DNA of 64,000 nt from Leminorella grimontii ATCC 33999 = DSM 5078 (GCF_000439085.1 NZ_KE392227.1:62001-126000); one strand, 5' to 3'. Positions 50,774 through 60,622 are shown, counted from the first letter of the stretch. Notes: a model not told the origin generated them from the letters alone. Made by a program: numbers and translations.

Positions 50774-53700
50774 ATGAAATATGGAAAATTCCCCGAACAG
50801 AGAAAAGCGATAGAGCCTCCCTCTGGCGTGAGTAAAGGGCTCAAAGCCCGAAACGCCCTTCGCCCAAGCGCGCTGGTAGCCGCAGTGGCTATGGCGCTGG
50901 GGTCAGGCAGCGCCTGGGCCGATAACTGTTCATCGTCGTCATCCATCACTTCCAGCGGCATTACCTGCACCTCCGCAACGGACGCCGCTGAGCTGACCGT
51001 GACGGGCGCCACGGTAAACGCCGCCGGAACGGGGATTCTGGTTTCCAGTACGAACGGCGGCACGTCCAGCCTGACGCTAACCGACAGCAGCATTACCGCG
51101 AATCCGAGTACGGCCATGGGCGGTATTCTGGTCTACGGCAACGTCAGCGACAACAGCATCACGCTTAACGGCAACAACACGCTGAACTTTGGTCCCAACG
51201 CCGATACGGCAGTGCAGGCCGGCGCGGGCACCGGCAACAGCACCGTCACGGTCAACGGCACGCTGAACCTGACAAACGCAGGCGCCAGCAATACGGCCGA
51301 CGGCCTTGAAGCAAGCTCCACGGCGGGCAACGTCACCATTAACCACCACGGTAACGGCACGATTGACGTCGCCGGCGGGCACGCGCTGTTCGCCATCACC
51401 GGCGGCACAGGCATAGCCACCATCGTCGCCGACGGCGGCGCGGTGCTAAAAACGACCGGAAGCAACAGTTCAACGATCCAGGGCATCAGCAATACGCTGG
51501 TCAGCATTCAGTCCAACGCCGACATTCATGCCGCCGGTCAGGGTTCAATCGGCATCGAAGCCCAGACGGGCCTTGCCGGGCAGGCCTCAATAACCAATGG
51601 CGGTACGGTCAACGCAGCGGCGACCGGCATCCAGATATTCACCAACGGCGGCGATGCGGTCATCAATAACAGCGGCAACGTATCCGGCGGCGCTGGGCAG
51701 TATCTGGCCGACGGTATTCACGTCAACTCAGGCGCGCATAGCACCATCAACGATCTTAACGGCAGCACCATTACCGCAACGCAGGGCGGCATATCTTCCC
51801 GCACGCGCGGCCAGGACACCAACACCATCGTTAACAGCAACTCGCGCATTATCGTTGATGATTCTGCGCTTCTTGCCGCCACGCCAAGCCATAGCCTGAT
51901 AGGCATCGACAACTTCCTCGAAACGGCTAACCTCAATTCCTTAGGCAACGCGGTTGTTGTCTATGACGGCACCAGTAGCGGCGGGATTACCCTTACCGGC
52001 AATCACGCAACGACGGATTCCCTGATTGGCATTCGCTCCTACGTCGAGCAGGGCAACCTCGGCCACGCCGATATTACCGCTTCTGGCGATATCACCGTCA
52101 GCAAGCTTTCCGGCAGCGCTTCCGGCTATTTTGTCTACGGTATAGAGGCGATATCCCGAGGCGAGGGAAATTCGCTGATTAAATATAACGGCGGTACGCT
52201 GACCGTTACCGATAGCGTCACCAGCGGCTCGGGCACGACCGGCTTTGGCCTGGTCTCATGGTCCGACGGCGGCAGCGCGTCGGTCTCTACGGGAGTGGGT
52301 ACGTCGGTTAATACGATAGGTGAAAGCGTTACGGCGATACACGTCTCAGCGGGAACCGACGGAGACGCCGTCGCCATAACCAACTCCACCATATCTACCA
52401 ATGGGGACACCGCCCACGGCGTTAGCGTAGCCAGCAATTTAGGCAATGCAACCATCGTGAATACCGGCGATATCTCCCTATCCGGCGAGTTTGCTGACGG
52501 CCTGCTGGCGCAGGTCAGCGCTGCCGCGGGCTTAGGAAAAGTCAGCGTCGGCAATCAGGGCGACATCACGTCTCTAGCTGGCAGCGGCATCAACGCTTAT
52601 AACGCCGGAACGGGCGACGTGCTCATTGCTAACGAGGGCGATATCACGGCTGGCGTTCACGCCATTGCCGCAGGTTCAGCGTCCGGTAAAGTCGAAGTAT
52701 CCAATAGCGGCGCTCTCCACGGAACCGGCGTCAACTATGCGGGCATCTACATTAACGCCGGCGGCGTTTCACTGCTCGACAACGCCGGGGATATCACTAC
52801 CGATGCAGGCACCGGCATTTTCGCCATGGGACAGGACGCTATTACTATCATCCATCGGGAAGGCGCGAAAATCACCTCAAACGTTCAGGATGGGCTGACG
52901 ACGGCGGCGATGGGCTACGGTTCTGCTATCCACACGGGCATTACCAATACCGCATCAACCGGAGACGTTAACGTTTACGCGTACGGCGATGCAGAAACCT
53001 TTGGCAGCGTCCTCCCCGCCTATGCGATTTATGCGGATAACCACGGCAGCGGCAACGTGCTGATCGACGCCAAAGGCCAAGTCATCAACCACAACACCGT
53101 GGCGGACAGCGCCGCGCTGCGCGCCCATAGCCACAATGCGGCTGGCGACGTTGCCATTCGGTATGAAAACGATACCGACGCGCTTTCCATCTCAACCGTT
53201 GCCGATCGCGGCCACGGCATCCACGCCAGCAGCAGCGGCGGAGATACGACTATCAACGTGGTTAAAGCGAACCTCATTCAGACGGCGGGTGAAGCCGCAC
53301 ACGGCATCGTGGCTTCGGCTACGGGAGCGGGGAAAGTCAACGTGCTGGTTGAAGACGCGGTCATCAACGTAAGCGGCGCTGACTCTGCAGGCATCCTGGC
53401 TGTCGGTGACAGCGACGTCACCGTCGTCTCCAACGCCGAGATCAATAACGACGCGCTGGGCGTATCGGCCAGCATGGCGGACGGGATCTCGATTGGCGTC
53501 AGCGTCAGCGGAGACGCTACCGTCATCGCCCAAAACGACATCACGCTGGACGGAGGCGCCGCCTCTGCCGGCAGCCATGGAATTTTAGCCGACCACGGCG
53601 CAAACTCCACGGGCGACAACAAGATTAGCTATTCAAACGGTACGATCCTGACCAAGCAGAACGAACAGCGCGCCATCGAATCCAACCACTACGGCACCGC

Positions 53701-56404
53701 CGGTTCGATTCGCATTGAGAACAGCGGTACGCTGACCACGCTGGGGGATAACTCCACCGGGATCGCGACGCGCGTCGGTAACGCCACGGGTAACATCACC
53801 ATCTTGAATACGGGCGAAATTTCTACCCAAGGCAACGGTTCCGGCTTCTTCGGTAGCCATGCGATGGCCGCACAAACCCATGGCGGTGATATCACCATCC
53901 AGAACGAAGGCGCGCTAAGCACCAAGGGCAACGACGTTGATGGAATTTGGGCCAACGTTGCAGCGGCTGGCGTCAACGGTACGATAACTATCACCAACAA
54001 GGCTAACATTGCCACCCACGGCGATAATTCCCGTGCGATAGCGGCACACAGCGAAGGCGGCGATATCGTGATTACCAACGTTGCGGATATCCGCTCTTCG
54101 GGCGATAACGCAATGGGTATCTACGCCAACGTGAATAACGGCGGCGACGTCACCATCACCAACACTGGTGAAATCACCACGACCGACGAACACGGTATTC
54201 TTGGCATGACCGCCAGCGGTAACGTGAGCATCGTTTCGCTGAACAATATCACCACCAGCCAAGCAAACGGCATCCGCGACAACCACGGTCTGGAAGCCAA
54301 AACCAACGCCAGCGGCAAAGCCAGCGTCGAGCACGATAACGGCACGATCAAAGTCTCCGGCAATACCGCCGGCGGTGGAAACAGTATCGCCATTGCGGCC
54401 TGGGACAACGGCTCAAACGCCACGGACGTCGACGGCTATATTCATCTGGGCGCTAACAGCCTTATCGACGCGACTCAGGGCGTAGGCGGCCTGTTCCTTG
54501 GCGTAAGCGGCACCGGCACGATTGATATTGATACCGGAGCACAGGTACACGGCGGCACTAACGACGGCTACGGCGTTAAGCTGACCGGCGTCGGCAGCAC
54601 GGCTAACCACACCGTTAACAACCACGGCGTTATTGACGCCATGAGCGATAACGCCATCACCGGCAGCATCGTAGGCGGTTCAGCCCTGATTGAAAACTAC
54701 GGCACCGTAACCGGCTATATGACGTTCGCCAACGGCACCGCTGTCACCTTCAACAACTATTCGCCGAACAGCTTTGATATCCGCAACTTCGCCGATACCG
54801 ACGGCGACGGCGTACGCGATACCAAAGGCGTAGCAATCTCTACCTTCGGCGGCGCAAGCAGCGTCTTTAACAACGCGGCCAACGGCGTTGTGCGTCTGGT
54901 TACCGTTAGCGGCGAACGGTTCGTGAACACCTCCGGCCAGTATCTGGCGGACGGATTATCGCACTACGACACCAGTCGCAGCGGCATCGTTCAGGGCCAA
55001 ATGCTGAACCTGGGCAGCTTCACCAACAGCGGCGCAATCGACCTAAGCCAAAACGGCCTGACGGGCGATACGCTAGTTATCAGCGGCAGCGGCACGGCGG
55101 GCGTTAACGGCGGCGGTCAATTCGTTTCCGACGGCGGCGTAGTGAAGATGGACACCGTAGTCAACCGCGGCGGCTCAAGCACCCAGAGCGACATTCTGGT
55201 GGTGGATAACGCCACGGCCTCTGGCGCACCGACGGTGCTGGCGCTCAATACGCTCAAAGGTCAGGTTGGCCTGTCAGAAAAAGAAGGCATCAAGCTGGTT
55301 GAAGTGCTAGGCACGTCCGATGCGAACGCCTTCACGCTGGGGCAATACGTTGAAAACGGTCCGTTTGAGTACGGCCTGTTCCGCGGTTCATTAACCAACG
55401 CGGCGGATCAGAGCTGGTACCTGCGCAACTATGATGAAAACGGTCGCCCGATGTTCCGTGCGACGGTAGGCGCCTATCTGGCGAACCAAACGGCAGCCAC
55501 CGGCCTGTTTGTGCACTCTCTGCACGATCGCCTCGGCGAACCGCAGTTCACGCACGCTTACAAAGACGGCTACTCTCCGTCCGTATGGCTGCGCATCGTA
55601 GGCAACCACACCGACAGTAAAGCGGCGGACGGCCTGTTCGATCAGGATACCGACAGTTCTCTCGTTCACCTGGGCGGCGAACTGGCCAACTGGACCAGCA
55701 ACGGCGACGACCGCTGGCACGTGGGCATCATGGGCGCCTACGGTCAAAGCGAGACGGACAGCACCCTACAGCGCAGCGGCAAGTCTTCAACCGGCAAGAT
55801 TGAAGGCTACAGCCTGGGCGCTTACGCCACCTGGTACGCCAACCAAAACATGAAAGCGCCTACCGGGCTCTATCTGGACGGCTGGATGCAGTACAGCTGG
55901 TTTGACAACACCGTCAGCGGCGACGGCGATCCTAAGGAAAGCTACAACAGTAAGGTAATGACCGCCTCTCTGGAATCCGGCTATGCGTTCGTAGCCCACG
56001 ACGCGCCGGCCCGCCAGTGGATAATCGAACCGCAGGCGCAGGTTGTCTACAGCGACTACAGGGCGGACTCCGTCACCGACAGCCGCGGCATGCGCGTTGA
56101 CAACGGCGATGCCGACAGCGTGATGACCCGGCTGGGCGTTCGCACCTACAGCCGCAGCACGCTGGGCGACAACGCTTTCCAGCCCTTCGTAGAAGCGAAC
56201 TGGCTGTATAACAACGCCAAAAACACGCTGAACTTCAACGGCTACACCGTCAAAGACGGCATGCCGAAAAATCGCTACGAGGTCAAAGTCGGCGTACAGG
56301 GTGAGATCGTCAAAGGCCTACAGGTCTGGGGACACTTCTCCGGTACAGGCGGCGAGCAGTACGGTGACTACGGAGGCACGCTGGGCGTGAAGAAGACGTT
56401 CTAA
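50774..56404 (+). CDS. large autotransporter adhesin (type Va)
   Basis: 1876 residues. An extended signal peptide of about 49 residues ends GSAWA/DNC. The passenger (about 50-1570) starts with a close cysteine pair (C52 and one near 65) and is built of degenerate 25-33-residue beta-helix repeats of the pattern 'I-x-N-x-G-(D/E)-I-x-(S/T)-x-G...G-I-x-A' (for example ITNTGEITTTDEHGILG, ILNTGEISTQGNGSGFF). A short DTDGDGVRDTKG segment lies near 1340. The C-terminal beta-barrel (about 1575-1876) ends in GTLGVKKTF with terminal Phe for BAM recognition. Start at 50774 with AAGGA; an upstream GTG is rejected. Very Asn/Gly/Thr/Ser-rich, typical of a surface adhesin. It lies inside the fimbrial cluster. 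Confidence 0.92.
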   Translation: MKYGKFPEQRKAIEPPSGVSKGLKARNALRPSALVAAVAMALGSGSAWADNCSSSSSITSSGITCTSATDAAELTVTGATVNAAGTGILVSSTNGGTSSLTLTDSSITANPSTAMGGILVYGNVSDNSITLNGNNTLNFGPNADTAVQAGAGTGNSTVTVNGTLNLTNAGASNTADGLEASSTAGNVTINHHGNGTIDVAGGHALFAITGGTGIATIVADGGAVLKTTGSNSSTIQGISNTLVSIQSNADIHAAGQGSIGIEAQTGLAGQASITNGGTVNAAATGIQIFTNGGDAVINNSGNVSGGAGQYLADGIHVNSGAHSTINDLNGSTITATQGGISSRTRGQDTNTIVNSNSRIIVDDSALLAATPSHSLIGIDNFLETANLNSLGNAVVVYDGTSSGGITLTGNHATTDSLIGIRSYVEQGNLGHADITASGDITVSKLSGSASGYFVYGIEAISRGEGNSLIKYNGGTLTVTDSVTSGSGTTGFGLVSWSDGGSASVSTGVGTSVNTIGESVTAIHVSAGTDGDAVAITNSTISTNGDTAHGVSVASNLGNATIVNTGDISLSGEFADGLLAQVSAAAGLGKVSVGNQGDITSLAGSGINAYNAGTGDVLIANEGDITAGVHAIAAGSASGKVEVSNSGALHGTGVNYAGIYINAGGVSLLDNAGDITTDAGTGIFAMGQDAITIIHREGAKITSNVQDGLTTAAMGYGSAIHTGITNTASTGDVNVYAYGDAETFGSVLPAYAIYADNHGSGNVLIDAKGQVINHNTVADSAALRAHSHNAAGDVAIRYENDTDALSISTVADRGHGIHASSSGGDTTINVVKANLIQTAGEAAHGIVASATGAGKVNVLVEDAVINVSGADSAGILAVGDSDVTVVSNAEINNDALGVSASMADGISIGVSVSGDATVIAQNDITLDGGAASAGSHGILADHGANSTGDNKISYSNGTILTKQNEQRAIESNHYGTAGSIRIENSGTLTTLGDNSTGIATRVGNATGNITILNTGEISTQGNGSGFFGSHAMAAQTHGGDITIQNEGALSTKGNDVDGIWANVAAAGVNGTITITNKANIATHGDNSRAIAAHSEGGDIVITNVADIRSSGDNAMGIYANVNNGGDVTITNTGEITTTDEHGILGMTASGNVSIVSLNNITTSQANGIRDNHGLEAKTNASGKASVEHDNGTIKVSGNTAGGGNSIAIAAWDNGSNATDVDGYIHLGANSLIDATQGVGGLFLGVSGTGTIDIDTGAQVHGGTNDGYGVKLTGVGSTANHTVNNHGVIDAMSDNAITGSIVGGSALIENYGTVTGYMTFANGTAVTFNNYSPNSFDIRNFADTDGDGVRDTKGVAISTFGGASSVFNNAANGVVRLVTVSGERFVNTSGQYLADGLSHYDTSRSGIVQGQMLNLGSFTNSGAIDLSQNGLTGDTLVISGSGTAGVNGGGQFVSDGGVVKMDTVVNRGGSSTQSDILVVDNATASGAPTVLALNTLKGQVGLSEKEGIKLVEVLGTSDANAFTLGQYVENGPFEYGLFRGSLTNAADQSWYLRNYDENGRPMFRATVGAYLANQTAATGLFVHSLHDRLGEPQFTHAYKDGYSPSVWLRIVGNHTDSKAADGLFDQDTDSSLVHLGGELANWTSNGDDRWHVGIMGAYGQSETDSTLQRSGKSSTGKIEGYSLGAYATWYANQNMKAPTGLYLDGWMQYSWFDNTVSGDGDPKESYNSKVMTASLESGYAFVAHDAPARQWIIEPQAQVVYSDYRADSVTDSRGMRVDNGDADSVMTRLGVRTYSRSTLGDNAFQPFVEANWLYNNAKNTLNFNGYTVKDGMPKNRYEVKVGVQGEIVKGLQVWGHFSGTGGEQYGDYGGTLGVKKTF

Positions 56405-56457
56405 CCGCCGCCGCTACTGCGCATGACGAATAAAACTTTATTTTATTAAAAACCGAC

Positions 56458-56499
56458 GCCGCCATTAATTCATTCCAATTAATGGCGGCAAACCTGCTT
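56458..56499 (+). terminator. long hairpin after the autotransporter gene
   Basis: Perfect 13-bp stem GCCGCCATTAATT/AATTAATGGCGGC (56458-56470, 56477-56489) with a 6-base loop; five T follow eight bases later. The offset T-tract makes it a weak terminator or a 3'-end stabilising structure. Confidence 0.6.
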
Positions 56500-56621
56500 T
56501 TTACATCAGAACATCTAAATAAATTAGAGGAACCAATAGTGATAAAGTCTCTTTCGTTTCTTTTTCGCCAATACAGCGTAGCTCTCTTTAAAGCATCGAC
56601 GAGACCGGGAGGGTGGAGGCC

Positions 56622-57887
56622 ATGAACAGGATAATTCACGCGCTGGCTTATGTTGGCGCGCTCGCTACAGCCTCTATGGCTACTCCCCAAGCGATGGCGG
56701 CAACGTATAGCTTCACGGCAGCCTGGTCCAGCCCCGGTCCTTTACTGGGGCAGCCTGGTGCTTGGTGTAGCTACATAGTCCCTGACGAAAGGCCGCTGAC
56801 CATACCCAGAACGCTGGTAGTCGGCAATGATATCCCTAACGGAACCGAAATTTTTTCATGGGGGTATAGAGAAGGCTTATCTGATTTTACCGTTACCTGT
56901 ACGTCCAGTGGGATCGCTGGTGGAGGAAGTAATATTGATGGTTATATAAATAGTAGCTTAGTTCTAGCAACCGACAGCAGCGGATATGTTCGACTTAGTG
57001 ATACTGGATTGGGTCTGAAATTATGGTTCAGATTCAACAACGGGCCAGGATTCGATTATACAGGCTGTGGAGGAGTGTCAGTGAACTGTGAATACTATGA
57101 CACGTCCTATAGCGCCCCAACCTTTACAACAAAAGTCCCCAGCGGTACTGAAGTCGAGGGCAGTCCGGCAGGTTATACAACGCAGGGTATAACACAGACG
57201 ATGAGAAAATACAGAACCTCAATTACACCTATAAATCAGATTGTTCCTTCTTATACCGGAAGCGTATCACTGAGGATGTCATTGGTTAAAATAGGCCCGA
57301 TACAATATAACGGTCCATTGAAGGTATTAAATTCATCCGTTTTGCGTAACACATTCTACGTAAATTCGACCATGACGACTTTGAATGGATTTTTAGACGG
57401 TGCCGGTATAACAGTCGTTCCACCAGCCTGCCAGCTCAAAACCACTGATTATAACGTTTCCATGGGGCGCTGGGCCGCTGACGCCATTACCCACGTTGGC
57501 GCACCGGCCTATGGCGCGCAGATTCCCGTTAACCTCTCTCTGGAGTGCTCCGGTAAAACAAACCACGTCCGCTTCCGCTTTGAGGATACCGGCTCATCGC
57601 TTTCCGGCGACAACAACGTCAGCCTCTACGATACGGCCGGCGGGGACAAAATAGAGGGGCTGGAAATTGAGCTGCGCTATAACGGCACGAAGGTGAATGT
57701 GGACAACAGCACCCTTACGGATACCGGCAGCCACGGCTCGTTTGTCTCTTTTGATCCCATATTTGATTCTTTCAGTACGGCCGCCTTCCAGGCCCGCTAC
57801 GTGCAGAAAGCCGCCGTCACCCGGTCAGGGACGAATTACACGGGCCCGGTCACGGGCAAAGTAAATATGTACGTGATTTACGATTAG
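56622..57887 (+). CDS. fimbrial tip adhesin (two-domain)
   Basis: 421 residues, SD GGAGG. Signal peptide of about 26 residues (cut near AMA/ATYSF). The N-terminal receptor-binding-type domain (about 27-265) has four cysteines (WCSY, VTCTS, GCGG, NCEY) and many aromatic residues. The C-terminal pilin domain (about 270-421) begins with PACQLKTTDYNVSMG, has the partner cysteine in LECSGK and ends TGKVNMYVIYD, which mimics a donor-strand pilin. The full-length counterpart of the collapsed gene at 50016. Separated from its chaperone and usher by the autotransporter gene. Receptor unknown. Confidence 0.85.
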   Translation: MNRIIHALAYVGALATASMATPQAMAATYSFTAAWSSPGPLLGQPGAWCSYIVPDERPLTIPRTLVVGNDIPNGTEIFSWGYREGLSDFTVTCTSSGIAGGGSNIDGYINSSLVLATDSSGYVRLSDTGLGLKLWFRFNNGPGFDYTGCGGVSVNCEYYDTSYSAPTFTTKVPSGTEVEGSPAGYTTQGITQTMRKYRTSITPINQIVPSYTGSVSLRMSLVKIGPIQYNGPLKVLNSSVLRNTFYVNSTMTTLNGFLDGAGITVVPPACQLKTTDYNVSMGRWAADAITHVGAPAYGAQIPVNLSLECSGKTNHVRFRFEDTGSSLSGDNNVSLYDTAGGDKIEGLEIELRYNGTKVNVDNSTLTDTGSHGSFVSFDPIFDSFSTAAFQARYVQKAAVTRSGTNYTGPVTGKVNMYVIYD

Positions 57888-57988
57888 TGTCGATAGCGTA
57901 GATGCATCGTAACCGGTGTGTCACCAACTACCGCTCTTTAAAGCCCTCACTGTCTCCAGCTTAGCTGATATTTTCCGTATATAAAAAG

Positions 57989-58025
57989 AAAGCACTGACG
58001 ATACGATCGTTTGGTGCTTTTTATA
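57989..58025. terminator. bidirectional terminator at the end of the fimbrial cluster
   Basis: AAAGCAC (57989-57995) / GTGCTTT (58014-58020) with an inner ACGAT/ATCGT stem; T-rich on the plus side, and TTCTTTTT on the minus side. Confidence 0.75.
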
Positions 58026-58040
58026 TTGTCGGGATATCCG

Positions 58041-58247
58041 TTAAGCCACAAAACCATTAGGCCGTGTCCCGAAGGACTGGGCGCAATAAGCCAAATAATC
58101 GCCTACGGCCTCTTCAAACGCTTTGCGCGGGCTGACAACATTATCAGCGTGAAAGCCAATGACATCCCTAATGCCTGCAACATGGCCAACGAGACATTGA
58201 CCCTCGTCGCTGTATTCAATTCTTGCGGCATAGCCCTTATATGTCAT
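58041..58247 (-). CDS. HicB-family antitoxin-like protein, short, no toxin partner
   Basis: 68 residues from the ATG ending at 58247 (SD GGAGGG). The HicB core is evident: MTYKGYAARIEYSDEGQCLVGHVAGIRDVIGFHADNVVSPRKAFEEAVGDYLAYCAQ. In this HicB subgroup about 40 further residues (ribbon-helix-helix DNA-binding part) normally follow; here it stops after FGTRPNGFVA. No HicA-like reading frame is adjacent on either strand. Likely an orphan, truncated antitoxin, possibly the scar of a lost TA module at this integration site. Confidence 0.75.
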   Translation of the reverse strand: MTYKGYAARIEYSDEGQCLVGHVAGIRDVIGFHADNVVSPRKAFEEAVGDYLAYCAQSFGTRPNGFVA

Positions 58248-58278
58248 GGTATTCCCTCCATAGCTTTCAACCGCCAAC

Positions 58279-58302
58279 AAAAAGCCCGGCTTTCGCCGGG
58301 CT
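58279..58302 (-). terminator. terminator of the hfq-hflX-hflK-hflC operon
   Basis: 8-bp stem AGCCCGGC/GCCGGGCT with a 4-base loop; T5 on the minus strand right after hflC. Confidence 0.9.
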
Positions 58303-58321
58303 TCACGTCAAAACGATAGCC

Positions 58322-59326
58322 TTACGGCTTCACGTTCTCTGACGGAGACTTCATATAGCGGAAGAACTCGCTGTCAGGACGAAGTACCATCACGTCGTTA
58401 CCGCTGCTGAAGCTCGTCTCATAGGCGCGCAGGCTGCGGATAAAGGCGTAGAAGTCAGGGTTCTGGCTAAAGCTATCGGCAAACAGCTTGGCGGCCTGAG
58501 CGTCGCCGTCACCGCGCAGGATACGAGCCTGACGCTCTGCCTCTGCGATGATCTTGGTGACGCGATAGTCGGCCAGTGCACGGATCTTTTCGGCCTCTTC
58601 CTGACCCTGAGAACGATGGCGGTGGGCTACCGCTTCACGCTCAGCGCGCATACGCTTGTAAATCGCATCGGAGACTTCCGCCGGCAGGTTGATTTGCTTA
58701 ATCCGCACGTCGATAACTTCAATGCCCAACTCGGCCATACTGTTGGCGTTCACCAGCGGCAGCTTGTTGTCCGCAGGCAGAGCGCCCGTTTCTGGCGCAG
58801 CCGGTGTAGCAGGAGCCTCAGCCGCAGGCGCTTCGGATGATTTGTCCTGATAGCCCTTGTTCAGAGCGTTCAGCACGTCCTGCATCAGCTGCCCGCGGGA
58901 GTCGGTCACCAGATCTTTAATATCGCGCTGGCCGATGCCGGAACGCAGGCGGTCGTTCAGCTTGCTGCGCAGAATGCGCTCGGCGTTAGCCTGGTTACCG
59001 TCGCCCGTCGCCAGATAGTAGCGGCTGAAGTCGGTGATACGCCACTTGACGTACGAGTCGACCATCACGTCTTTGGTTTCTTTGGTCACGAAGCGGTCAG
59101 CTTCGTTGTTCATCGTCTGGATGCGAGCATCCAACACTTTTACCGTATCAATCATCGGCATCTTGAAGTGCAAGCCCGGCTCATAAACTTTCGGGTTATC
59201 CTGCGCGTCGCGCAGAACCTTACCAAAGCGCAGCACGATGCCGCGGTTGCCTTCCTGTACGACGAACAGCGACGTAAATACACCGATGACGACAATAACG
59301 ACTAAAGGAATAAATAGTTTACGCAT
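58322..59326 (-). CDS. hflC: FtsH protease modulator HflC
   Basis: 334 residues, SPFH/band-7 protein anchored by an N-terminal helix (about 4-22), the bulk periplasmic. With HflK it forms a cage around FtsH and restrains its access to membrane substrates. The band-7 core is VVQEGNRGIVLRFGKVL onward, with a variable Ala/Pro insert (about 168-190) and a heptad-rich stretch REAVAHRHRSQGQEEAEKIRALA. Six bases after hflK. Confidence 0.96.
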   Translation of the reverse strand: MRKLFIPLVVIVVIGVFTSLFVVQEGNRGIVLRFGKVLRDAQDNPKVYEPGLHFKMPMIDTVKVLDARIQTMNNEADRFVTKETKDVMVDSYVKWRITDFSRYYLATGDGNQANAERILRSKLNDRLRSGIGQRDIKDLVTDSRGQLMQDVLNALNKGYQDKSSEAPAAEAPATPAAPETGALPADNKLPLVNANSMAELGIEVIDVRIKQINLPAEVSDAIYKRMRAEREAVAHRHRSQGQEEAEKIRALADYRVTKIIAEAERQARILRGDGDAQAAKLFADSFSQNPDFYAFIRSLRAYETSFSSGNDVMVLRPDSEFFRYMKSPSENVKP

Positions 59327-59332
59327 CAGTGA

Positions 59333-60622
59333 TTAACCTCTTCCTAAGCCCAGGGATTCAAGACGTTCTCTGTACGCATCGGCACGCTCTTGCGTGACTT
59401 TGTTTTCAGAAGACAGGCCTGAACTTCTTTGCGTTTGAGGCCTTGCGGTAGTTGACGTCGTCGTTGACGGTGCGGCAGGCGCAGCCGCATTCGTCGGCGC
59501 GGCCTCCGCCTGAGGCGTCGTAGCGGCCGGGGCCGCGCTGGCCTTACCGCGGAGCATCTGATCCAGCGGCAGCACCATCAGGTTGTTGCTTTTGTCGTCC
59601 ACTAGCACCTTGTTGGTTTTACCCAGCACTTTTTCCATAGTTTCAATGTACAGACGCTCACGGGTAATTTCCGGCGCGGCCTTGTATTCCGGCAGCAGCT
59701 TGGCGAAGCGGGCTATTTCACCCTCAGCTTCCAGCACAACCCGCGCCTGATAGGCTTTGGCGTCTTCAATCATGCGCTGAGCGTTACCGTTGGCGATCGG
59801 CAGCGCGCCGTTCGCGTAGGCGTCCGCTTCGCGGATGTAGCGCTGTTCGTCTTCCCGCGCATTGATAACGTCATCGAACGCCGCTTTGACTTCTTCCGGC
59901 GGACGCGCCGCCTGGAAGTTTACGTCCAGCACTTTCAGACCCATATCATAGATCTGAATGGTTTTTTCAAGCTCTTGCTTGGTGTCGTCACGCACAATGG
60001 TACGGCCCTGGGTCAGGATGCGGTCCATGGTGTATTTGCCGATAACCGAGCGCAGGGCGCTGTCGGTAGCCTGACTCAGGCTGTTATCGGCATCGGTAAC
60101 GCGATACAGGAACTTGATGGGATCCGCCACCTGATACTGCACGTTCATTTCTGCGCGCACGACGTTTTCATCGGCGGTCAGCATAATGCCGGATGCCGTC
60201 AGGCCGCGCACCGCCTTGGTGTTCACCGGGCGAACCGCGTCAATAAAGGTCGGCTTCCAGTTCAGACCCGGCCCAACCATCGTCGGCTGCACCTGGCCAA
60301 AGCGGGTGATAACCCCCAGCTCGCCCTCTTTAATGGTGTAAAAACCGCTTGCCGCCCAGATAACCACCAAGACGCCCGCGATAATGCCGATAAGGCGGCC
60401 TCCCATAGGGGAAGGCATGCCGCCCCCAGCACTACCGCCGCCGCCGCTGCCGGCTTTACCCAGCAGGCTGCTTAACTTACTAAAAATATTATCGAGATTC
60501 AGCGACTGCTGACCACGACCTTTATTCGGTCCACCGTTGTTGTTTCCACCGGGGTTGCTGTTATTGCCGCTTCCCCATGGATCGCGGTCCTGGCCATTAT
60601 TACCGGGCTGATTCCACGCCAT
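59333..60622 (-). CDS. hflK: FtsH protease modulator HflK
   Basis: 429 residues. The Gly/Asn-rich cytoplasmic N-terminus (MAWNQPGNNGQDRDPWGSGN, then poly-Gly) precedes a single helix (about 80-98), then the SPFH domain (YTIKEGELGVITRFGQV) and an Ala/Pro/Thr-rich C-terminal region. Pairs with HflC. It is 54 bases after hflX, the usual order. Confidence 0.96.
   Translation of the reverse strand: MAWNQPGNNGQDRDPWGSGNNSNPGGNNNGGPNKGRGQQSLNLDNIFSKLSSLLGKAGSGGGGSAGGGMPSPMGGRLIGIIAGVLVVIWAASGFYTIKEGELGVITRFGQVQPTMVGPGLNWKPTFIDAVRPVNTKAVRGLTASGIMLTADENVVRAEMNVQYQVADPIKFLYRVTDADNSLSQATDSALRSVIGKYTMDRILTQGRTIVRDDTKQELEKTIQIYDMGLKVLDVNFQAARPPEEVKAAFDDVINAREDEQRYIREADAYANGALPIANGNAQRMIEDAKAYQARVVLEAEGEIARFAKLLPEYKAAPEITRERLYIETMEKVLGKTNKVLVDDKSNNLMVLPLDQMLRGKASAAPAATTPQAEAAPTNAAAPAAPSTTTSTTARPQTQRSSGLSSENKVTQERADAYRERLESLGLGRG

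Noticed and set aside
50774-56404. CRISPR-like or tandem DNA repeat array
   Set aside because: The periodicity is at protein level (beta-helix repeats); the DNA repeats are degenerate and lie in frame in one gene.
58041-58280. Complete HicAB toxin-antitoxin system
   Set aside because: No HicA-like frame on either side; the antitoxin lacks its DNA-binding tail.
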